Source: Sthenelais limicola
Taxonomy: Eukaryota > Annelida > Polychaeta > Phyllodocida > Sigalionidae
Length of the DNA stretch: 64,000 nt
Reading direction: 5' to 3'
Assembly (NCBI GenBank): GCA_942159475.1
Contig: OW804095.1
Location: 90,471,740 to 90,535,739, forward strand
In this document: one piece after another, positions 54,706 to 64,000 of the stretch
Numbering within the stretch: position 1 is the first letter of the stretch
How the letters are laid out: each line of letters begins with the position of its first letter
Translations under genes and position numbers: made by a program
The notes under the pieces: model-generated
What the model saw: only the letters and a program-made list of their open reading frames with translations
Databases searched by the model: none
What the model was told of the DNA's origin: nothing

Positions 54706-55279
54706 TTAAATCAATACATCCTGGTTAAAGTTTGGAATAGACATGGGTTGTGATGTCATATGAGGTGGAAATCCTCTGAATTATACAGGTTACCGATTGG
54801 TACCGTATTGTGTATAAAGGTAAGACGAAGAGTATGAGACTAAAGAACGTGTAGGAGTATGAAAGAGTAGGATCAGCCCTTGTGCAACAGAACCTGTTCT
54901 TTTCTACTCTTAAGTGTTCTCAACTCAAGATCAACCACGATTTAACACCTTGGCTGCACGTTCGTGGACACACCATGGTCAATTTCAACCTTTAAAACCT
55001 TCAATGTTGCAGCTGGGTCATTAATTGCCACTAATCATTCTAATAATAGGGCGTGAACTGGCAATTCCAACCAACAAAACAATCAACCCAACTATAATAT
55101 GTCTATTTTCTGCGAGTAAGCACGAACAAGAACCCACGAATTACTTGTGCAACAGATTCTCGTAGGTTTGCCAAAGAACGAACGCGATTGGGTAAGATTA
55201 AGGAACGAGCAAGACATTGAAACACTGTACGAACGAACAGCAAAGATTGGGATACGAGCAGCATTGTGCAACACAGCCC

Positions 55280-55917
55280 AGAGGTATTAGCCGGCTTCCA
55301 GGAGCAAGTCCCACGCCAGCCAACCCCATTCTGCCGTCTCATCTCAGGAAAATGTTTCCTTTTGTGAACACTTCTTCACTAGTCCATATTAAACTCTGGG
55401 CGATGATCTTATTTCTGTTTAGATCATTGCTACATGTGGGTCATATTATATCTTCTCCTCACAGATTATCAAGACAAGACGTCGTATGCCATTCCTGGGG
55501 CGTGGTAATTAATGTGAAATCTTCTAAGACTACTTCCACGCCCTTCCAGTTACCTCTGGTTCGGCTAGGCAAATGTCCTTTGTGTGCTGTATACTGGCTT
55601 ACAAAGTTCTGGGCATCTTCACCCTTATCTTCTTCAGAGCTTCTATTCGCCACTTCAAGAGTACCTAGACCATCTTATGAAAGCCAGGTCAAAAATTTCT
55701 GTGTTATTTAGTGCGTAAAGCTGGCCTATTGGGCGTGTATTCTACTCAATCCTTGAGACGTGGAGGAGCCACACATATGTCATCTATTGGCATCAGCCTT
55801 TCAGATATTAAGGCGAGAGGCCACTGGGTATCTTCAAGCGTGGATTCCTACATCACACCTGACTTGGACTTAAAATTGAAGGTTGACACTTTCACTGCTG
55901 ACATGCTTACATCCTGA
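55280..55917 (+). pseudogene. tyrosine recombinase, catalytic part
   Basis: The frame resumes RGISRLPGASPTPANPILPS and KMFPFVNTSSLVHIKLWAMI, with LFRSLLHVGHI as the first Arg region and VINVKSSKTTSTPFQLPLVR as the Lys strand. A stop or frameshift near 55708 separates STQSLRRGGATHMSSIGISL (Arg box), DIKARGHWVSSSVDSYITP (GHW and the nucleophile Tyr) and the end at 55917. All catalytic boxes are recognisable, so decay is recent. Confidence 0.8.
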
Positions 55918-55940
55918 TTCTCTTCGGTTTGGCCTGTGTT

Positions 55941-56036
55941 TGGTGTAATAAACCCCATGTTTATGTGGTTTCAGGCCATACCTGTGTTCATCAATTCATT
56001 CTCCAATATTATAGTCAGCAAGTCAAGAGACACATA
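55941..56036 (+). repeat. split direct repeat B1
   Basis: TGGTGTAATAAACCCCATGT through AAGTCAAGAGACACATA. Identical, as far as I can see, to 56232-56327. It contains an AATAAA. Confidence 0.9.
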
Positions 56037-56203
56037 TGTGCAGGTGACCCGTCACCGATTATAGTGTCCGAGACCTTGGTGACCGATGCGGTAACCACGC
56101 CCCCCGCATCCATTGACGTTACGTCATAATACATAACATTCGCTCCCCCTCGTCCATTCCTCACTCCACGCCCATCTCCTGACCCGCATGCACGTCAGAA
56201 ATT
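56035..56203 (+). repeat. split direct repeat A2
   Basis: Copy of A1, directly after B1. Confidence 0.9.
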
Positions 56204-56231
56204 TTTTTTCTTTTACTTATGTATCTATTTA

Positions 56232-56327
56232 TGGTGTAATAAACCCCATGTTTATGTGGTTTCAGGCCATACCTGTGTTCATCAATTCATTCTCCAATAT
56301 TATAGTCAGCAAGTCAAGAGACACATA
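56232..56327 (+). repeat. split direct repeat B2, 3' end of the DIRS-order element
   Basis: Copy of B1. After ACACATA the flanking Academ-like sequence (TTGACAGTATG) resumes. Confidence 0.9.
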
Positions 56328-56349
56328 TTGACAGTATGTTTGAAGAAAT

Positions 56350-56909
56350 CTAGTTTGAAGTATGTACACAAATTTTATTGACCTCAACGGAGCCATCTGT
56401 AGCTGCCACCATTGCCGCTTTCACAATTGAGGTGTCTGCATCCTTGTCACACTGCCACACGATGATCTGATTTTTCTGGAACGTTGACGAGAGGAGATAG
56501 ATAAGCTCACTCTTGTTATGAGTATTGTCCAAGAACTTTGCCTTTTGTGTGACATGATTCATATGGGGTTGAATCTGAAGATCACAGCAGGAGTTCTCAT
56601 CCTTCCCCTACTCAACCCACCTTCTCACTTTGCTGCCTTGATTGAGTTTCTGCTCAATACAGTCACACCAGTTGCCAGACCAATCATGGCAAGAGTAATG
56701 GACAACATGGTTTCATAAGTGTTGAATGTTTCTAAGGTCTCCTTGTAGCCAGCCAAAGTTTCAAGTTGCTTTATTAGTTGACAATACAGCCGCGCACCCT
56801 TGGCATATTGATTATGCCCTGCAGCAGAGAACTTCAATAGTTCTGGCATATTTAGTGTGTATCCCCTATGGTAGGTTCCAATTTCCTTGCTACTTTCTCC
56901 TGGTGCCAT
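56350..56909 (-). pseudogene. Academ-like protein, central part
   Basis: On the minus strand the frame from 56909 contains LLKFSAAGHNQYAKGARLYC, the GH-x-x-YA-x-x-A-x-LY motif of the family. A later segment in another frame (56562-56350) reads FLDNTHNKSELIYLLSSTFQ and WQCDKDADTSIVKAAMVAA. Its DADT motif begins the PIN/XPG-like domain that continues at 52074. The DIRS-order element lies between the two pieces. Confidence 0.65.
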
Positions 56910-57289
56910 ATTCTAGCATAACCTCTATTATCACTCACACAAAAGTTATTTGTACACAGAACAAAGACATCCCTCAATACAATTTTGATGTGAAATCAAA
57001 GATGCATTAATTCATAACCTGGATTGACATAAATTGATCAGTTCTTTCTAATAATGGACATTGGAAAAGGTTGTCTGCAAGAATGTAGTCAAAAGGATCC
57101 TCTAGGTGGCAGCACTAACAGTGAATTAGGGAATTAAAACAATAGGGGCAAATGTCCTTTTACTCCATATGGGCCTCCGTTCAGAATAATGAACAAACCT
57201 TAGTTTGACCCCCTACAAGCTATGTACAGCATGATTTAACCATTTCAATTTTTACAGAAACGTGCCAAGGTACTCAAGACTTTCAGTGG

Positions 57290-57766
57290 CTGTCACATGT
57301 TTTCTGATGGGAGTTGAATATAGATGTTTTGAAATATGTTAGTAGACACCTTTGCAAACACTTGGGTGTAAAAACCTTTTGTTCCCAGATTTTTGTAATA
57401 TTTCCTGACTATTGGGAGGATTTTTTAGGGTTTTTCATTCATTTTTTCTCAGTAACAGTAGATTAACTTGCTAAATATTGTCTGTATCAACTTCTTTCAT
57501 ATTCAAATGGATTCCCCATGCCTTAAAACATGGAAAAAGTGTATTCACACTTGATTACATGTTTATTCTACCCAAAGTTATGGAGGTTCCAAGGTTTTAG
57601 TGGCGACCATTTTTGTTTTCAGCTGTCACGGGTTCTCCTACGGGAGTTGGGTTTAAATGTTTTGATATATGTTAGTAGACACCTTTACCAACACATTGGT
57701 GAAAAAATTGTTTGGTAAGGAATTTGTTCCCAGATTAGCCTTTTTTCTCATAAAATTCCCTGACTA
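57290..57766. repeat. right terminal inverted repeat of Academ-like element 2
   Basis: The reverse complement of the left repeat, with the inner block at about 57290-57405 and the terminal block at about 57615-57766. The order and spacing of sub-repeats are the same as on the left. Confidence 0.8.
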
Positions 57767-57769
57767 TAA

Positions 57770-60210
57770 GGATATCTAAGAAGTATTTCAACATTTTATG
57801 TTCGACATTATATTTTTGATAAAAAGTTTGCAATATCTATGGATACTTTTGTAAGGGATTTGAAAATCGAAATGTGGCGTAGATATGAGGAGGAGTTACA
57901 TGTGGTATAGAATAATGAGATAGAACCTAACGCGAGCTACATATGCAGCAACGTATTCACAAAACGCAAGTGGCTTTTGGTGAATGTCTTTCACAAGTGC
58001 CGAATGACTTTCACAAGAGTACTCCATAGGATGGCCTTTGAAACGCAAGAATATATTTTATGCACTGTCCTGGCATTTGGTACTTGTATTCATCTGACTT
58101 GAAGCGCTAAACCCTCCAAAGATTAGATCATTACAAGCAAGAGATCTTGTGAATAATTCACTTTGGAAAATATCATTTTTGCGACTTGTGACTCATTTTC
58201 CTATAACACATCTCAATTCAGGAAAACTTTATTCCATCAAAATCTGACCAGTTGTTGGGTCCTTCAGGGCCCATTGAAATGACCTCCCCTAAATTCTTAT
58301 GTACAATAAAATGGCCATGACCAATGACCATGGCCTGATATTGTAGTGAGCGGGCCACATAGGACATAGAGGATTATCCAACGCCCAATTAGAAGGGGAC
58401 AGAGCAGCAGATAATTTGGGGTTTACATGTACTTTTTTAAATCAGGGATCAATGCTTTAGTTTGGATAAACCAGGATGCAACGCTATTGGCACTCTTTGC
58501 CTAGGCTGAGCTGACCACACACAACAAATCTCTGACTTTTTCATTAACCTGCTTAACACCGAATCTCTGGGCGAAGTATTCCTGTATATTCTACATTACA
58601 TCAAATGAACCCTAATAGTCTCCTCTACAAACGGTTTAACATAATCAAATAGCTAAGATTGATACATTTGCTGTTGTAAGAGGATACATGGGGAGGTTGA
58701 CACCAAAACGCCCCCTAGCGGCAGAAATCGGCTCCAACTTCAGTGATCCATATCATGTTTTGATCACCAAGGGTCAATGACCAATCGTGAGAAATTGATG
58801 CTTTTAACCAGAAGTGCACGATTGTGGCCATTTCGGGGCCTTATTCCCCCTACTATATAGTCGTGGATTTCTCAAGATGCTCAGGACATTCCCCCATACC
58901 CCCGGGGATAGGGTTGGGCTGGGGGATTGCAATTGACAAGTGCATAATTTGATAGGAAACACTGCAATCAATGAGCGTATGAGCGGTATAAATATAATCA
59001 CGTCAGTTCTGTCTTAATACAATTACGACTCATTAGCACACTTTTAAGGGGATTTAGTGCAATTATACCATTAATTATTGGGAACAAATTCACTTTGGCT
59101 ATAAGAATGGATTATACGATTTTAGTCGGATAATTAATAATGCACGATGAGGCGATTTCCGTGCATTATACTGATTGGACTGATTGGGTATAATTGGCTG
59201 TGACTTGCTTGCTGGTGCATTTGTGTCTTCTGACTTACTTGCTGATGCATTATTGCGCGGTGGGGGCATTGGTCATCGTAGAGGTGTTAATAGAGTAATG
59301 AAAGACAGAACTTAATGAGAAACAGACCTCCACGAAAATGAAATCTAGTTCGAAAGAGTATGAAGGTTAAGCCAGGTCAATCCTGGTCAAAATTTGGATG
59401 GATGAACGCTTGCTAAGCTTAAAATAGTTAAAAATTCTACATGATGTATACCTTGTGAAAGGCCTATGACTGAGGTGTAACATTACGTGATGTGTTCCAG
59501 GGAAATGAGTCACAAGTCGCAAAATTGATATTTTCCAATATGTTTTATTCACAAGATCATTTTCTCATTTTTGAGGTACGTACCACTTGAAGTCGTATGA
59601 ATGCATTTACCAAATTTCAAGACTGTGTATTAGCTATCCCTACATTTCTAAGGTCACCTTATAGAGAGTATTTAGCTACTTTACCCAGAATATTGCAAAC
59701 TTCTTTTTTCAAAAATAAAACAAATATAAAATGTAAAATATAGAAATTCTTATTAGATGTCCTAATGTTTACCATTATTGGAATCCACTTGATCTCATCT
59801 TTTCAAATATGATAATATCTCAAAACCCAATTTTTCTGACTTCTGACTTCTGACTCATTTCCCTGCAACACATCACAATTGTGATAGTGTGGCACCGTCT
59901 TTAACACATGTGGCTTATCTTTCCTTATCTCTGGGGCATCTGAAAAAGATTATACACAGGACCATTTAGGGCTGACATCCACATACACGATGACGAATAT
60001 GGACACATATAAAGAGGAAAAAAAATAAAAATACAAATTGGTGCTAGACAAATACTGTACCCTTCGGTGTGGCCTGAGTTGCCATAAACTATCAATCAAA
60101 ACTTCAAAATCACGCAGTAGAACATGGTATGATACGTTTAGATTTAGGTTTTTTCACAGACAAAACAACCTTAACATGAAAGGAAATATTTTAAAATAGT
60201 ACATTTAACA
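57770..60210. other. intergenic stretch with an inverted repeat pair
   Basis: No ORF of protein-like character. The only structure found is the inverted pair at 58075-58215 and 59490-59630, listed separately. Confidence 0.4.
58075..59630. repeat. ~140-bp inverted repeat pair about 1.3 kb apart
   Basis: 58075-58215 and the reverse complement of 59490-59630 share GAAATGAGTCACAAGTCGCA-type sequence, TTGATATTTTCCAA and TTATTCACAAGATC at roughly three quarters identity. This may be the long TIRs of another DNA element. Exact ends and flanking duplications were not found. Confidence 0.55.
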
Positions 60211-60275
60211 CGTTTAAAGCTGCATTTTCAGATTGTAACAAAATCAATAGGCCAGTGAACCAGACCAGAACCAGC

Positions 60276-60658
60276 CTTGTTTCATAATCAGGGACATAGG
60301 AATTAAGTAGAAAAACATCCCATTTGGAACAAATTCCATTTCATAATCAAAGTTTAGACATTTGCACATTCACAAGCAACTTTGAGGAAATTCATAGCCC
60401 ATGTCGCCTCCCTGTCTGCTATTGCAGTTATTACATAATAAGACAAACACATACTACCATTCCCATTGTCCACCCTCACCTGGTCATGGTTGGGTGCACA
60501 CCATTGTGGGTGCGAAGTGCTGCGAAGATGGGCATGTGAATGTGCGAATATCTCATATTATGAAACGCCAGGCTGGGACATTCTTTGTAACATTTGACCA
60601 CCATTCACAAATTTTCCAAATAAATCTCCCCATGTCTCCTTCATTATGAAACAACACC
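60276..60658. mobile_element. MITE with TGTTTCATAAT termini, uninterrupted copy
   Basis: TTGTTTCATAATCAGGGACA at the left and GGTGTTGTTTCATAATGAA read inward from the right. It aligns in reverse to the split copy at 29519-33335 and supplies the empty site for the Academ-like insertion there. Confidence 0.7.
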
Positions 60659-60971
60659 AAGCTTTAATTGGGATAGTGGGGCTGGCCTACAGACTAGACC
60701 TTACCATCCCTCTCCACCTACAGAACCAGCACAATATAAAGCTATTCTCAGCATTCTCAGGTATTTCGACAAAACAAATCTTACCAAATTTACTCTTATT
60801 ATGACGTATAAGACTGAATTTATCAATATTCTACTGCTCTTATACATTCATAGAATAATTTTAAATCAATTTGGCCGAGAGCAAACGGCCACCGCTGAGC
60901 GATAATAAGTCAAACCAACGTAGAAATAGATTTTGGCGGGTCTCCTAAATATAAATGTGGACTGGAATATT

Positions 60972-61896
60972 GGGGGTGGTGTATAACCGCAACTAAATTT
61001 CAGGGCTTGCAATTTCGTAATTTGCTTGTAGTTACGAATCCTGTGATTACAATGAAATAAATGATTTGTAACCCCTTGATAACGTGCTCGCAAGCAAAAA
61101 CGTGGTGCCAAAGGTTACATCTACCAAATCATAATAATAAATACTTAATTCTTTTGCAAGGACTTGTAGTTGTGATGGTGAGGGGGGTCATCACAAGGGC
61201 TTGTAAGGCGTTTACAACTGCTTTACCAAAAGGCTTGTACTTATAATCTCTTGCAAAACAGTTCTTGTAAACATAATAACGGGTTGTAAGCCTCTTTTTG
61301 GAAATGAATCTTACCAGTTTTGAATCTCCAAATATGCCATTGCATGTCACACACACTCGCACCTACTTTACTCTGTTGTAACTAACATAACAATTGTATG
61401 TATATTATGATGCTGAGTGTATTGGTTGTTAGGTATAAGAGTTGAGTGATTGTTTTGTCTATTCATGTATACTACCTTGGGTAATGCAAGCCTGGACCAC
61501 TGCTAACTATATCATGATTGGTTTTTCAGTAGCTCAGCAATCAAAATCACCAAATGATGTTTGAGAAATGTATTTAGTTACGATTGCAATGTTCTAAAAT
61601 TACCAATCCTTACAAGTGGGTCAATGACATATTCTGCACACTGATTTACAATTTTTATTTCGCAATCGCAGGATTAGTAACTACAAGCAGTATGTACCCA
61701 GTTACAACTTGCTTGTATAAGCCTGTATTGTTACCCCTTACACTTTGTAACTACCAAGTTCTAGGCAAAAACATATAATATACGAATTTCGTAATCATAT
61801 CATATGCACCACGTTTTGGGTTACAAGAGAATTAACAAGTGCTTACAAATTTACAAATCTTACGATTTTGTATTTTTAATATTATGCACCACCCCC
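60972..61896. mobile_element. MITE with GGGGGTGGTGYATAA termini and ATT duplication
   Basis: Left GGGGGTGGTGTATAACCGCA; the right end read inward is GGGGGTGGTGCATAATATTA. ATT flanks both sides (60969-60971, 61897-61899). Many TTGTAA/TTACAA words fill the interior and the subterminal parts. A 3-bp duplication suits PIF/Harbinger-like or similar superfamilies. No transposase. Confidence 0.7.
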
Positions 61897-62019
61897 ATTA
61901 TGAAGCCTTGTGGCGAAATTCTACAATTCATCAGATGAATTTTAGATGGGTTGGAAAAGAACGGATCAAAAAGTAGAAAATATTTTTGACCGATGTTATT
62001 TGAGAATGCAGCTTTAAAT

Positions 62020-64000
62020 CAGTAGTGTAGTTATAAAAAGTAAGCTAAAGTGTAAGCCAAAAATCAGTAATAAACAATGGCTACCTTATGCTTGCCCTTC
62101 TCCTCTTCACACCAATAATCCTGATAGAGGAAAAAGAAATTTAAATTATCAAGTTTGTAAAAAGGGAATTTGATGTGGCGAATAAAGAGGAAAACAAAAA
62201 ATAGGGTTTATGAACGCTTATTATCTTACTTCTCACTTGGTTCTATTACATGCCTTTCGAGAATGAGAATACGGTTGGTTTAGTAGGTCAAGAAGGGTGA
62301 CATCGGCTGCCCTTAGTCATGTGAAATCTTAACATGATTCTGTGAGGTATTCCAATGATATCCTGATTGCATGTCATATTGCATACCTTATGCCTGGATA
62401 AGAACCTAAATTTACTGTTCTTCTTATCAAGGCCTGGTTTAGATGTGAATGTTTGGTTAAACTTTTGAGGAATGATATTTTGGGGTCCATGTGCACCCAG
62501 ATAAATGGTATCAACAATGGATTCAATTAAAAAAAGCAAAAAAACAATGGATTCAATTATACAAATGATTACAGAGCCTTGGTTTAAAGCTGCATTCACA
62601 GCAAAATTGGCCTCAGATTATTTTTCTCTTTTTATTATTAATACCCAGTGCTGTAGAATGGAAGATTCGAAAAAAGAAAAAGTAGATCAATGGTTTTTCC
62701 TTGGAGTCTTTAAGTTTTTCTTAATTCATGGCATGTTCTTTAACCATTTCATGATTTTGCTATTTGCTGATGTGTAGTGAGGCAAATCAGATTAATAGTG
62801 AAATGTTGTGGCCTCATCATATCACTATCAAGCCAGTGCTATCCTACCATTGTCAATTTCATTTAAGATTCACAAAGTTTAAATTAAAGTTTAATAATCC
62901 TGGTGACCTTTGTATGGGTCGGAATTCAATAGACCCCAAATTGAATGTTTCGGACATAGTATCTATGATTCTTGCAGAATTGTAACTGAATCTTCTTATC
63001 AATAAAGGAAGTTATAGAGGGCACTGCGATATACACAAGGAATTCGCCAGTTCATTGTTAGGAATCCAGATTGCAGATTGCAGTGTATTCATTCGGCCAT
63101 GACAGATTGCTATCCAAAGTAAATGTAAAGATACCTTTAGGTCAACCAACCTACATCTGGCAAATATACCCGTATGTCCTTCGGCAATCACCGTTCTATT
63201 AATACCCCAATAATGTAGATATACAAACGCTTACTAAAGTACTGAACAGACCAGAGCCTAGGGACCCCTCCTCCTCAGAGGCATAAAAATAGCACAAAGG
63301 CCATTACAGGAGGGGATATGGGCTCCAGTACATGGAAATATGACCTGGCGACGCCTGTATATAATGTGCTCGGTTTCTGGATACTGTCTTCCTATATTAT
63401 GACAGAAGGAGGGAGACATAGATATCGGGATTAAGGGCCTTTTATGCAAGAGAAAATATGCTTTGACTATGTGGGGAGATTGGCTCCAGTACCAGTAGGC
63501 CCTAAATACCCTAGGTTATCCACTCCATGGAATATGGACAAATATGGATAACTGTGACAGGCACTATGTATCGGATCAGTGTCAAACGACTGACTTGGAT
63601 CGATCTATAGGCACCAGTGCGAATGTCTTAGGTTAAATAAAGCCCTTCAATAGCTTCTTTGTCCCTAGTAAAACGTCCATTAAGAATTAACACATGGTAG
63701 ATGTTTCTTTATCAAGTACACATGCCCACTCACAAACTGTATGTTCAATAAATAACTGCGTGGTATCCAGCCTTCTGAATGTTTCCAAGGTACTTCTGTT
63801 AAGGAACCATTACCGAGTTCGTTCTCTCTTTCACCCACTTCGACTACAGACCCAATGAAATGGTTTTCCTCCTAAACCCAGGATATTGGATGCAAGACCT
63901 TCCAGGTCGTAGACCGAACGAAGACGATGACAAAATGGGACTTCAGTGACAATTCTAAGGAGCAACATGGGATTAGTGCTATGTCAAGAAATCCTCCCAA
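62020..64000. other. no gene seen
   Basis: AT-rich. A single TTTAAAGCTGCATTCACAGC end of the TTAA-MITE family lies at about 62583-62602. No credible ORF, RNA gene or paired repeat. Confidence 0.4.

Larger units (their letters stand above)
53822..55279. mobile_element. non-autonomous palindromic DNA element inside the recombinase gene
   Basis: The ends are inverted: GGGCTTTGTTGCACAATG on the left, GGGCTGTGTTGCACAATG read inward from the right. Inside, TGTTGCACA words face right in the left half (about 53927, 54290, 54367) and left in the right half (about 54879, 55147). A ~55-bp segment at 53843-53900 (ACGAACGTGCAGCCAAAGAG ...) is the inverse of 54911-54968. There is no ORF. Reading frame is restored exactly by removing it plus one A (... 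LKSII, then RGISRLPGAS). This suggests nested or inverted copies of one MITE family. Confidence 0.75.
52164..56327 (+). mobile_element. DIRS-order element with split direct repeats (PAT/Ngaro-like), internally deleted
   Basis: Termini can be read. The A1 repeat (52164-52319) starts the element. The B1-A2-B2 block (55941-56036, 56035-56203, 56232-56327) ends it. The B1-A2 joint equals the joint that would form by circularising the B2 end to the A1 start, which is the split-direct-repeat design of PAT and Ngaro elements. RT (from block A), RNase H and tyrosine recombinase are present with frameshifts. Gag and the RT N-terminus are missing between A1 and 52320. No target duplication is expected. 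It interrupts the Academ-like protein gene. Confidence 0.85.
50583..57766 (-). mobile_element. Academ-like DNA transposon 2 (long TIRs, TAA duplication), carrying nested elements
   Basis: Left and right ends are inverted for about 480 bp. The left begins TAGTCAGGGAATATTAAAAA and the right, read inward, TAGTCAGGGAATTTTATGAG. Both go on to GGGAACAAATTCCTTACCAA and beyond. TAA flanks both sides (50580-50582, 57767-57769). Coding remnants lie on the minus strand at 56909-56350 and 52074-51356. A DIRS-order element (52164-56327) sits between them. The family is as for the element at 29.7-33.1 kb, with the same TAGTCAGG terminus. Confidence 0.8.
60218..62013. mobile_element. TTAA-flanked DNA element, AGCTGCATTYTCA family, with two nested MITEs
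   Basis: TTAA at 60214-60217 and 62014-62017. The left end is AGCTGCATTTTCAGATT; the right end read inward is AGCTGCATTCTCAAATA. The same end words occur at 26475-26809. The interior holds a TGTTTCATAAT MITE and a GGGGGTGGTG MITE. No transposase. Confidence 0.55.

Noticed and set aside
53822..55279. hAT-type element with 8-bp duplication
   Set aside because: The flanks do not repeat; at most one base is duplicated.
1..64000. tRNA, rRNA or snRNA genes
   Set aside because: By-eye scanning for internal promoter boxes and conserved cores found nothing convincing; tRNAscan and Rfam searches would be decisive.

Overview
This is a repeat-rich stretch of a metazoan nuclear genome. Spliced genes, AATAAA signals, a DEG/ENaC-family channel, and a mix of DIRS-order, CR1/L2-type, L1/Tx1-type and Academ-like elements with many TTAA-flanked MITEs point to a marine invertebrate, perhaps a lophotrochozoan or a cephalochordate. 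The species cannot be fixed from the sequence.

Layout. 0-3.3 kb: two weak terminal-exon candidates on the minus strand and a ~155-bp tandem repeat. 3.3-13 kb: a decayed DIRS-type retroelement (gag, RT, RNase H, tyrosine recombinase). An LTR-type gag fragment splits its RT/RNase H, and two tandemly placed TTAA-flanked DNA elements split its recombinase. 13.8-21.3 kb: a long CR1/L2-like LINE. Its ORF1 is coiled coil, RRM-like domain and C-terminal NADAR (YbiA-like) domain. A separate SGNH-hydrolase ORF follows, then an endonuclease/RT ORF broken by a small retroinsertion. 21.7-22.8 kb: a perfect 27-bp hairpin beside a DIRS fragment. 23-27.5 kb: microsatellites and MITEs. 27.7-33.6 kb: a three-level nest, an L1/Tx1-type LINE holding a MITE that holds an Academ-like transposon. 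33.6-36.2 kb: a second DIRS-type element, gag and 5' half of RT. 36.8-37.4 kb: minisatellites.

Likely host genes lie in 40-47 kb: a TATA-driven exon for a short secreted peptide (with a nonsense codon), a DEG/ENaC sodium channel on the minus strand, and a two-exon gene for a 38-residue protein on the plus strand.

50.6-57.8 kb: a second three-level nest, an Academ-like transposon holding a DIRS-order element with visible split direct repeats (A1 ... B1-A2-B2), which holds a palindromic DNA element. 57.8-64 kb: MITEs and unassigned sequence.

The points I would check first are the NADAR domain as a retrotransposon ORF1 module, the Academ-like family whose TAGTCAGG termini and 3-bp target duplications can be read twice in this window (one with a paralogous empty site), the split direct repeats, and the two small-protein genes. 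All mobile-element ORFs except LINE ORF1 are visibly broken.
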